Origin: Sphingobium sp.
GTDB lineage: Bacteria > Pseudomonadota > Alphaproteobacteria > Sphingomonadales > Sphingomonadaceae
Reading direction: 5' to 3'
Length of the DNA stretch: 64,000 bases
NCBI RefSeq assembly: GCF_003248505.1
Contig: NZ_QFOA01000001.1
Coordinates: 181,568-245,567, forward strand
Below the pieces are notes generated by a model. The model made no database searches. It was not told the DNA's origin and was given only the letters and a program-made list of their open reading frames with translations. Below are positions 56,920 to 64,000 of this stretch, piece after piece. The position numbers and the translations under genes were made by a program. Position 1 is the stretch's first letter. Every line of letters begins with the position of its first letter.

Positions 56920-59900
56920 TCAATAATCCTTCGAATAGCGCAGGTTTGCCGACGATCCGGCATTCGTCCCCGTCTTCGACAGCAGGCTGAGCGTCCGCGA
57001 CAGCGCGATTTCCAGCTGCGTCGCGGTAAAGCCGCGCGAATCGGTCACCACCTCCACATAGATGTTGTTGGAGATATGCTGGCCCACTGCCAGTGACGTA
57101 CCGCGTCCGGTCGCTTCGTCCCCGCTGACGATGCCGATGCGGTCGATGCCTGACGCACCCTGCAATTTGCCCATCGGATTGAGCCCGCCGCCCCCGCCGC
57201 GCAAGCCGTTCAGCGCCGCTGCGAGCTGTACCGCCTGAAGCGGCGAAAGGTTGGCGACATTGTCGCCGAACAGGATGCGTGACAGGATTTCGTCCTGCGG
57301 CAGCGTCGGCGTGGAAATGAAGCTGATATCGGGCTGCTGCGCGCTGCCCGCGACGCGAATGCCCGCCGTCACGCTATCGATCCGCGTCGTGGCTTCGATG
57401 TTCAGCGTCGGATTGGTCATCGGCCCGTTGAAGTTGATGACGCCCTCGTCCAGATTGAACTGATGGCCCGAGAAGCTGTAGCGCCCGCGCAGCACCTCAA
57501 GTCGGCCCGTGACGCGCGGCGCGGCGGTGGTGCCGGTGACGCGCATGTCGGTCTTCCATTCCGAATCCAGCCCCATGCCGGTCACGTAGATTTCGTTGTC
57601 CGCACGCACCCGGATGTCGAGCTTCCACACGGCAGGCGCGGCGGCGGCCTGGCGGGAGGCGGTGCGGGCCGCTAGCGGATCGTCGACATCGCCCTTGCGC
57701 CGGATGCCAGTAAGCTGGCGAATTTCGGTGCCGCCCTGCCACGCCACGCGATAGCGGGTTTCCGGCAAACGCAGATCGCCCTTGATGAGCCCGCCGTTCG
57801 CCGCGCTGTTGGTGATGGATAGCGTACCGCTCACCACGCTGGTGATCGCTTCGCTGCGCGCCAACCGTGCGCGATCCAGCTTGGCCGAAATGTCGATGGG
57901 GAAGCCGCTTGCCGCAGCCAGCCCGACCGTGCCCGATGCTTGCACGGTGCCGTCCCCGGCACGCCCGGAAAAATTGCGGATTTCCAAACGATCGTTGGTG
58001 AAGCGTCCGTCGAGCAGCATCTGCGTCACTCGCGTGCCGAACGTTTCGTTATCGTAAGTCAGCGCATTGGCGCGAACGAGGCCGTTGAGCTGCGGCGCAT
58101 TCAGCCGCCCGCCGAAGTCCGCCGCTATGGCGATGCCGCCGCGCAGTTGCTGGTCGGCAAGGCCGGCGAAGGAGAAGGGCACGTCCGCCGGTCCGGAATA
58201 GCGGATGCCTCCGCTCAACGGTGCGTTCTGCAAGCGTTGCGTCCAGCCTGCGCCTTCGCCCGGAGGCGCCAGCGTCGCCACGAACCGCCCGAGCGTCGCA
58301 TTGCCACGGCGGATCAGGCCGCGCAGGTCGCCACCTGCCGAAGACAGCTTGCCCTCAATCGCCATCGAGACGGGGTTGGATACCGCCGTCAGACTGGACC
58401 GGCGGAAATCGGAGATAGCGATGCGGGTGGTCGCCGTCGGGAAGGCGCTTCCCTGCTGCGTATAGTCGAGGCTGCCCGTCGCCCGCCCGGTGATGCCGAG
58501 GCCGGGCGCGGCGATGTTGGCTATCGCAAGATCGAAATCCTTGAACCGCGCCTGCACCGCCGTCGTGCCGCCGAAACGCCCGGCAAGGTCGACCTTGCCC
58601 TGCGGCAACACCAGCGTCGCAGGTTCCAGCCGATAGCCGCCCTGTTCGATCCGGACGATCGCAGGCTGCGCCAGGCGAAAACCGATATTGGCGGCGCTCC
58701 CCTGCAATGCCACGGCATAGAGGTCTGGGCGTAGCGCCGCGTTGGCGGCGATGGAGAAGGGCACGCCGCTCGATCCGTCTGCAACCAACTGCGCGCGCCC
58801 GCGTCCGCCGCGATAGTCGATCCGCCCGCGCGCCTTGCGCACGACATAATCGCCATAAGCGGCATTCGCGATCTGCGCGTCGGCGCGGATTTGCGGCTGT
58901 TCGGTCAGCAGCACCGATGCGGTGACGATTGCACGACCGATGACGATGTCCGCCTCACCCGGCAGCTTCGCGTTGCTGGCGGTGGCATTAACGTCGACGC
59001 CCTGCACCTTGCCCGCTGCCGCAAGCCGGACCTGACCCGTAATGCCCGATCCGTTCATGGCGAGCTGGCCTGTGAACGGCCCGGCGGCACTCTGCTGAAT
59101 GCGACCGTTCATGTCTACGCCGGCAAAGCGCGCTTTCGTCACGTCGATCGTCAGGGGGCCGTTGGCGGTGCGAATCAGCACATTGGCGAAGAAGGGGCCA
59201 TAGGGCGAGCCGCCTGTCGCTTCCAACCGATAACCTGCCGCTTCTCCGTTCAGCTTCGCAACGACATCGTTAAGCTGCACACCGACATTGGGCCGCGCCG
59301 CGCGCAGCACGGCCTGCGGGCGCTCCATCGTGCCGCGCACCGTCAGCGCGAGCGGACCATATTGTTTGGAAGACGCGGTCGCATCGAAGGCGATGCGTCC
59401 ATCCGTATCGTAGCTGCCCGATCCCGAACGGATCGTGAAATTGGGCGCCGCACCTTTCAACCCGGTCAGCGTGAACTTGCCTTCGGGCGTCATGCCGATT
59501 CGCCCGCTGGCAACGGCATTGCCGCCGAGGAAATCGCGGACGGACGCATTCTCCCATCGCGCCGTGCGCACGCCGAACCGCCCGGCAAGGCCGAAGCCGC
59601 CGCGCGGCCCCGGCACCAGTTCGACGTCGGTGTTGAGGTTGACGATACCGACCCCGTCGATCTTATAGTCGTTGACCCGGCCCTTGAGCGCACCGCGATA
59701 AATGGCCTTATCAAGGTCGGCGAGGACGATGGCGGTGGCATCCACCCGGTCGCTGTCGATCTTCAGATTGTCGCTGATGAGCTTGCCGCTGGCATAGGCG
59801 AAATCGCCCTTTACGCGCAGCCGGGTGAGCAGGCCGCCGGCCGCCGCGTTGAGGCCGGTGACCCGGCTCGCGGTCGCATTCACCGGGATGCGGATGCGGT

Positions 59901-61128
59901 CGCTGTCGATCACCGCGCGTCCGCTGGCCTTCAAATTCTCGATGCCCGTCGCATCGAACGCCAGCGCCTTTGCCGTGATATCATAGTCGATGAAGGGCGT
60001 GGCCATCGGCCCGTCCAGGGTCACGGACGCCCGCACATCGCGCCCGCGCACCTTATCCATGATCGCACCGGGCGTCAGGAGCGCGACGTTGATCCGCAGC
60101 GCGCTGAATTGACTTTTGCCAAGGTCGATCAGGCCCTGCGCATCGGCCGCCAGCGCGGGAGAGCGCAGCGTGCCCTTGAGGTTGACGCGTCGTTCGTTGA
60201 GCCCGGCGAGGAGATCGACATCGAGCTGCGGCGCTGTGAGTCGATCGACCGTCCCCGCAAACACCAGCCCCGGACGCAGCGGCCCCTTGACTGCGAAATT
60301 GCCGTTGCGTGCGGCCAGCGACAGGTTGGCGAGTTCGCCCTTGGGGCTGGTCGCGATCAGCTTCCCGTTCCACGCCTGCCACGTTCCCCGCCCGTCCAGC
60401 GTCGCGGTCACCCCATCGGTCAGCCCCGACATCGCGGCGATGACGCCGCCCTTGGGCGCAGTCAGCGTGCCGCTCATCGCCAGGCGATTCTGCGCGGGCA
60501 CAGCGTCGAGCTTCGCCTGCAAGCGATCGCCGCTGTCGACGATGGCGCTGGCCGACAATTGCGCGCGTCCGTCGGCGATATGGGTGGTGCCGTCGATGGC
60601 AATCTCGCGCTTCTGCCCGATCACCGGGCGCGCCAGTACGAAGCGGGCGATCTTCAACCTGTCCACATCGATGTCCAGGTCGGGCAGGATCGGCGCGTTG
60701 GGATCGGTCGGGGTCTGGTTGAACTGCGGACTGCGCGCCAGCACGATCAGGGGGCTTTCGAGCAGGCTGACGGACAGATGGTTGTTGGCATAGCGGAAAG
60801 GCTTCCACACGACATGGACGCGGGGCGACACGGCGAACACGCCCTTGGGATCGCGCAGCACGAGGTCGTGGATCACCATGTCGCTGTAGATCGACCCGTC
60901 GATCCGCCCGACTTCGATCTTCATGCCCGACTCCAGCTGGAGCGCGGCGATCTGCCCGATCAGGAAGCGCTTGCCCGGCTGGGTATTGAGGCCGAGCAGC
61001 ATGACGCCCACCAGCAGCACCAATCCTATGACCGCACCTGCGATCCCGATGGCTATCTTCTGCCACAGCGGACGCTTTTCGCGCGCCGTCACGACCTCTG
61101 CGGGGGGAGGGGTATCGTCCTGCGCCAT
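56920..61128 (-). CDS. tamB: Translocation and assembly module protein TamB
   Basis: This 1402-residue protein has an N-terminal cytoplasmic tail, one membrane anchor (IAIGIAGAVIGLVLLVGVMLLGL) and more than 1200 residues of repeating beta-strand/glycine-rich sequence forming a periplasm-spanning groove, ending in the DUF490/TamB C-terminal domain (ITNSAANGGLIKGDLRLPETRYRV, then GSAQQPDISFISTPTLPQDEILSRILFG and the final LRYSKDY). TamB, with TamA, promotes outer-membrane protein assembly and lipid movement. The ATG overlaps the tamA stop by one base, so the pair is one operon. Confidence 0.93.
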   Translation of the reverse strand: MAQDDTPPPAEVVTAREKRPLWQKIAIGIAGAVIGLVLLVGVMLLGLNTQPGKRFLIGQIAALQLESGMKIEVGRIDGSIYSDMVIHDLVLRDPKGVFAVSPRVHVVWKPFRYANNHLSVSLLESPLIVLARSPQFNQTPTDPNAPILPDLDIDVDRLKIARFVLARPVIGQKREIAIDGTTHIADGRAQLSASAIVDSGDRLQAKLDAVPAQNRLAMSGTLTAPKGGVIAAMSGLTDGVTATLDGRGTWQAWNGKLIATSPKGELANLSLAARNGNFAVKGPLRPGLVFAGTVDRLTAPQLDVDLLAGLNERRVNLKGTLRSPALAADAQGLIDLGKSQFSALRINVALLTPGAIMDKVRGRDVRASVTLDGPMATPFIDYDITAKALAFDATGIENLKASGRAVIDSDRIRIPVNATASRVTGLNAAAGGLLTRLRVKGDFAYASGKLISDNLKIDSDRVDATAIVLADLDKAIYRGALKGRVNDYKIDGVGIVNLNTDVELVPGPRGGFGLAGRFGVRTARWENASVRDFLGGNAVASGRIGMTPEGKFTLTGLKGAAPNFTIRSGSGSYDTDGRIAFDATASSKQYGPLALTVRGTMERPQAVLRAARPNVGVQLNDVVAKLNGEAAGYRLEATGGSPYGPFFANVLIRTANGPLTIDVTKARFAGVDMNGRIQQSAAGPFTGQLAMNGSGITGQVRLAAAGKVQGVDVNATASNAKLPGEADIVIGRAIVTASVLLTEQPQIRADAQIANAAYGDYVVRKARGRIDYRGGRGRAQLVADGSSGVPFSIAANAALRPDLYAVALQGSAANIGFRLAQPAIVRIEQGGYRLEPATLVLPQGKVDLAGRFGGTTAVQARFKDFDLAIANIAAPGLGITGRATGSLDYTQQGSAFPTATTRIAISDFRRSSLTAVSNPVSMAIEGKLSSAGGDLRGLIRRGNATLGRFVATLAPPGEGAGWTQRLQNAPLSGGIRYSGPADVPFSFAGLADQQLRGGIAIAADFGGRLNAPQLNGLVRANALTYDNETFGTRVTQMLLDGRFTNDRLEIRNFSGRAGDGTVQASGTVGLAAASGFPIDISAKLDRARLARSEAITSVVSGTLSITNSAANGGLIKGDLRLPETRYRVAWQGGTEIRQLTGIRRKGDVDDPLAARTASRQAAAAPAVWKLDIRVRADNEIYVTGMGLDSEWKTDMRVTGTTAAPRVTGRLEVLRGRYSFSGHQFNLDEGVINFNGPMTNPTLNIEATTRIDSVTAGIRVAGSAQQPDISFISTPTLPQDEILSRILFGDNVANLSPLQAVQLAAALNGLRGGGGGLNPMGKLQGASGIDRIGIVSGDEATGRGTSLAVGQHISNNIYVEVVTDSRGFTATQLEIALSRTLSLLSKTGTNAGSSANLRYSKDY

Positions 61129-63269
61129 CAGAAGGCCTGTCCTATGCCGATATAGACGGCGAATTTGGATTCGCCCGGCTGCCGGTCGATCGGCATGGCG
61201 ATATCGGCGCGGAATGGGCCGAAATTGGTATAGAAGCGCCCGCCGATGCCCACGCCATACCGCATGTCGCTGAATTTGGGGGTCTGGCTGTCATAGACCT
61301 GCCCCGCATCGACGAAGGCCACCACGCCGTAATTGCCGAAACGATAACGTCCTTCGACCGCGAATTCGTTGACCGACCGGCCGCCGATCGGATCGTTTTT
61401 GGCGTCCTTGGGGCCAAGTTCCTGGAAGCCGAAGCCGCGCACCGATCCGCCGCCGCCCGCATAGATGCGCCGCGAAGGCGCTACGTCGTCGCGCGACACG
61501 CCGCTGATGGTGCCCAGTCGCGTGCGCCCGGCGATGACGATGCCGTCGCTCACCGGGAAATAGCCGCTCAGGTCGAACGTCGCGCGCAGATAGGGAGAAA
61601 AATTGCCCTGCAACGATCCTTCCGGTTCGGCGCGCAGGTTGGCGCGGAACCCTTTGGTCGGGTTCAGCAGGTCGTTGGACCGGTCGTAGCCGATCTGGAG
61701 CGGCAGCCCGGCGATCAGGTAGGTACGCCGCACCTTGTCCGCCGTCGCCGGATCGATCACCACTTGCTCGTTGGTGCCCAGGATTTCCGCGCCGTAGCTG
61801 TAGGTCCATCGTTTCTGGAAGATCGGCGTCGACTGGCGCGACCAGCCGATGTTCACACCGGCGGTAAAGGCTTCATAGGCATTGTAATTCTGGTGGTTGA
61901 GCGTGATGCCGGTCTGGAACGTGCGGTCTCGCTTACCGGCATTCGACCGGCGGAAGGTGCCTGACACGCCCTGTTCCTGTGTGCCGATTACCGCGCCCGC
62001 GATCAGCGCGCCTTCGGGCGGGAAGAGATTGCGGTGCGTCCAGGTGCCTTCCGCCCGGAAACCCTGCCCGGTGCCATAGCCCGCCTCGCCCGCCAGCGTG
62101 CGCGGCGGTCCCGCTTCCTGATCGACCATCAGGTCGACATATTCGGTCCCGTCCGGTCCAGGCTCACCGGTCCGCACCGGCTCCACGCCGACGCTGGAAA
62201 ACAGCCCGGTCGCCACCAGCGCCTTGCGCAGGTCGTCCACCTTGCGGCTGTCGTAAAGTTCGCCGGGCTTGTAGCGCCGGATGACTTCCATATGGTCCGC
62301 GCCGAACGCCTGCTTCTCGCCGCGCGTTGCGATGGCGCGGAAGGACGCACGCGGCCCGACTTCGACGGGAAGGGTATAGTCGCCGGTAACGGTCGCGGGA
62401 TCGAGCAGGATGTCGCGCTGTCCCACCTTGGCGAAAGGATAGCCGTTTTCCGGCAGCTTGACGCCGATATTGGCTTCCGCACTCTCAACGTTGGCGGCAA
62501 CGATATAGTCGCCGGTCTTGAGCGGAAGGCTGTCCCGCACCAGCGTCGGCGGCACGGTAGGCGCGGCGGCGATGACGATATTGCCGATCTTGTACCGCTT
62601 GCCGGGCGTCACCGTGACAACGGCTTTGAGCGTGCCGTCCCCGGCTTGATGGAGCCCGGCGATCGCGGTCGCGTCGTAATAGCCCTCCGAATAGAGCAGC
62701 CGCACGGCGAGCTTCTCGTCCTCGTCGGCGCGCGCTTGTACCATCGCAGCGGTTTCGGCCCGGCCCTTTCCGTCGATCAGGGCGGATTCGGCGCGGAATT
62801 CGTCCTCCAGCTCCGTCTTGCCGAACCCCTCTACGCTGGTGGCATAGCGGACTTCGGGCAGTTTTTCGGCAGGATCTTCACCCAACATGCTGTTGTCCGG
62901 GACGGTGACGCTGCCCAGCGGTTGCAGCGGCTGCGCCAGTTCCCGTTCCTCGACCGGCTCGATCGGCGGTGGCAACGTGGCAGGCGCGGCGGAGGGCTGC
63001 TGCGGCATCTGCCGGTCGATCCAGTTGTCCATGGACGGAAGGGGCGCTCCGGCATCCGTCCCCTCGACTTTGGGCAGGCGTGCGTCGAACTGGTCGTCTG
63101 GAAGGATCGGCTCTTCGGCCTCGCCAGCCGGCGCGGTGGCGGGGGGAGGCGTCTGCGCCATCAGGGGAAAAGGCGACGCGCTAATCAGGAAAAGGGCCAT
63201 CATGCGGCGGACATGATATGCCGGTCGTCCCATCGTCACGCTGCTTGACCCCCTTCGTGCCGTGCTCAT
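61128..63269 (-). CDS. tamA: Outer-membrane protein TamA (BamA superfamily)
   Basis: The 713-residue protein has a hydrophobic signal (MMALFLISASPFPLMAQ), a proline/glutamate-rich linker of about 100 residues, POTRA domains (YATSVEGFGKTELEDEFRAESAL onward; PLKTGDYIVAANVESAEANIGVKLPENGYPFAKV) and a C-terminal 16-strand barrel with the KGFRANLRAEPEGSLQGNF and GGGGSVRGFGFQELGPKD motif, ending in phenylalanine (IGIGQAF) as expected for an insertion signal. Start codons at 63269, 63233 and 63203 are all possible since none has a good ribosome site. It is divergent from recJ across 108 bases. Confidence 0.9.
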   Translation of the reverse strand: MSTARRGSSSVTMGRPAYHVRRMMALFLISASPFPLMAQTPPPATAPAGEAEEPILPDDQFDARLPKVEGTDAGAPLPSMDNWIDRQMPQQPSAAPATLPPPIEPVEERELAQPLQPLGSVTVPDNSMLGEDPAEKLPEVRYATSVEGFGKTELEDEFRAESALIDGKGRAETAAMVQARADEDEKLAVRLLYSEGYYDATAIAGLHQAGDGTLKAVVTVTPGKRYKIGNIVIAAAPTVPPTLVRDSLPLKTGDYIVAANVESAEANIGVKLPENGYPFAKVGQRDILLDPATVTGDYTLPVEVGPRASFRAIATRGEKQAFGADHMEVIRRYKPGELYDSRKVDDLRKALVATGLFSSVGVEPVRTGEPGPDGTEYVDLMVDQEAGPPRTLAGEAGYGTGQGFRAEGTWTHRNLFPPEGALIAGAVIGTQEQGVSGTFRRSNAGKRDRTFQTGITLNHQNYNAYEAFTAGVNIGWSRQSTPIFQKRWTYSYGAEILGTNEQVVIDPATADKVRRTYLIAGLPLQIGYDRSNDLLNPTKGFRANLRAEPEGSLQGNFSPYLRATFDLSGYFPVSDGIVIAGRTRLGTISGVSRDDVAPSRRIYAGGGGSVRGFGFQELGPKDAKNDPIGGRSVNEFAVEGRYRFGNYGVVAFVDAGQVYDSQTPKFSDMRYGVGIGGRFYTNFGPFRADIAMPIDRQPGESKFAVYIGIGQAF

Positions 63270-63377
63270 TGTCTATATCCGGCGAAGAAGCAATACGCAC
63301 AACGGGTTGCCACGGTTCCGCCTGCGACATGATTCCCCGCGCTTCCATCCCGACTCGCGGAGGGGTAGAGCGGGGGG

Positions 63378-64000
63378 ATGACCTTTGCTCTCAACATTTC
63401 CCGGTCCATCGCGGGGCAGCCCTGGCGCTGGCGCGGCGGGGCCGCCGATGGCCGCGATTCTGCCTATCTGCCCGACGATCTGGTGACGCAGCTGCTGATG
63501 GCGCGGGGGTGCGCGCGCGATGCGGTAGAGGCGCATCGCCATCCCACGATCCGCGCTTTCATGCCGGATCCCAGCCTCTTTCGCGACATGGACGCGGCGG
63601 CCGAGCGGCTTGCCGACGCGGTGCAGCGGAAGGAGCAGGTTCGCATCTTCGGCGACTATGACGTGGACGGCGCGACCAGTGCGGCGCTGCTCATCCGGTT
63701 GCTGCGCGATCTCGGCCTCGATGCCAAGCCCTACATCCCCGACCGCCTGATGGAAGGCTACGGTCCCTCGGGCGAAGCGTTGGTGCGGCTGGCGGGGGAG
63801 GGCGCGACCCTCATCGTAACGGTGGATTGCGGCGCGCAGGCGTTCGAGGCGCTCGGCATGGCAAAGGCGGTGGGCGTCGATGTCGTGGTGGTCGATCATC
63901 ACAAATGCGCAACCGAACTTCCCGAAGGCTTCGCCCTCGTCAACCCCAACCGCCTCGACGGGCATCCCGACGCGGCGCGCCACGGTCATCTGGCGGCGGT
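63378..64000 (+). CDS. recJ: Single-stranded-DNA exonuclease RecJ, 5' part
   Basis: The frame opens at an ATG preceded by CGGGGGG and runs off the window without a stop, giving the first 207 residues of a protein usually near 580. It contains RIFGDYDVDGATSAALLIRLLRDLG, PYIPDRLMEGYGPSGEALVRL, VTVDCG and VVVDHHKC, the DHH-family manganese-binding motifs I to III of RecJ. RecJ degrades single-stranded DNA 5' to 3' in recombination and mismatch repair. It is divergent from tamA; no LexA box is seen in front. Confidence 0.95.
   Translation, partial: MTFALNISRSIAGQPWRWRGGAADGRDSAYLPDDLVTQLLMARGCARDAVEAHRHPTIRAFMPDPSLFRDMDAAAERLADAVQRKEQVRIFGDYDVDGATSAALLIRLLRDLGLDAKPYIPDRLMEGYGPSGEALVRLAGEGATLIVTVDCGAQAFEALGMAKAVGVDVVVVDHHKCATELPEGFALVNPNRLDGHPDAARHGHLAA

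Noticed and set aside
58891..61155. A 754-codon plus-strand open frame
   Set aside because: Antisense of tamB. TamB domain pattern and coupling to tamA decide the coding strand.
1..64000. CRISPR arrays, insertion sequences, integrases, prophage genes or attachment sites
   Set aside because: None found: no regularly spaced repeats, no transposase or integrase motifs, and no drop in GC or codon style along the window.

Overview
This is a high-GC (roughly two-thirds G+C) stretch of bacterial chromosome that reads as an alphaproteobacterium, most likely a member of the Sphingomonadales. The pointers are an essential-type CckA hybrid kinase downstream of dapA-smpB, direct-repeat SOS boxes (GTTC-N7-GTTC) of the alphaproteobacterial LexA type, a coxBA-ctaB-small gene-ctaG-coxC-surf1 cytochrome aa3 operon, cobS/cobT next to a J-domain protein and BolA, and metX-metW next to hisC-tyrC. 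The genus is inferred from gene order and protein style, not from any search. No tRNA, rRNA, CRISPR array, insertion sequence, prophage or integrated element was recognised; almost every base lies in or beside an ordinary-looking gene, and many neighbours overlap by 1-4 bases.

Layout. 1-3.6 kb: the 3' part of a PhoX-type phosphatase, ribosomal protein L33, an unknown small gene, a GDT1-like membrane transporter, Dps and a GreA/GreB-like factor. 3.6-8.4 kb: cobT-OsmC-cobS on the minus strand, then DUF1294, a J-domain protein and bolA. 8.4-13.9 kb: GST-pirin, a zinc-ribbon membrane protein, and the tightly overlapped ftsE-ftsX-ydcF-like-plsC operon. 13.8-18.7 kb: amino-acid genes tyrC-hisC, a 2-hydroxyacid dehydrogenase and metX-metW. 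18.6-22.3 kb: a DNA-repair-like cluster on the minus strand (radical SAM/HhH protein, small membrane protein, hemerythrin, DUF4130-UdgX fusion) headed by a LexA box. 22.4-32 kb: fused 5-oxoprolinase, class II aldolase, S21, FKBP isomerase, and the minus-strand chain pyrE-pdxJ-acpS-lepB followed by an AI-2E-type exporter. 32.3-38.4 kb: cytochrome c oxidase operon; then thrC and a methyltransferase. 40.7-47.5 kb: RNase D operon, aspS, a PPK2-like kinase, a soluble CBS-chemoreceptor behind a PHO-like box, and greB. 47.5-55.8 kb: lytic transglycosylase, dapA, smpB, cckA, a lone receiver domain and SOS-controlled recA. 56-63.3 kb: a transglutaminase-like protein and tamA-tamB. The window ends inside recJ.

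The most notable system is the 18.6-22.3 kb cluster. A perfect GAAC-N7-GAAC operator overlaps the predicted -10 element and ends two bases before the ATG of a radical SAM protein of the family known only as a putative DNA modification/repair partner of UDG-like proteins. The same strand then carries a DUF4130 domain fused to UdgX, the uracil-DNA glycosylase-like protein that cross-links itself to DNA through a histidine. The same type of operator precedes recA in this window, so the sequence itself suggests this poorly understood pair belongs to the SOS response here. A second thread is phosphate: PhoX, a PPK2 relative with an altered Walker A loop, and a PHO-like box in front of a membrane-free chemoreceptor with CBS-like domains.
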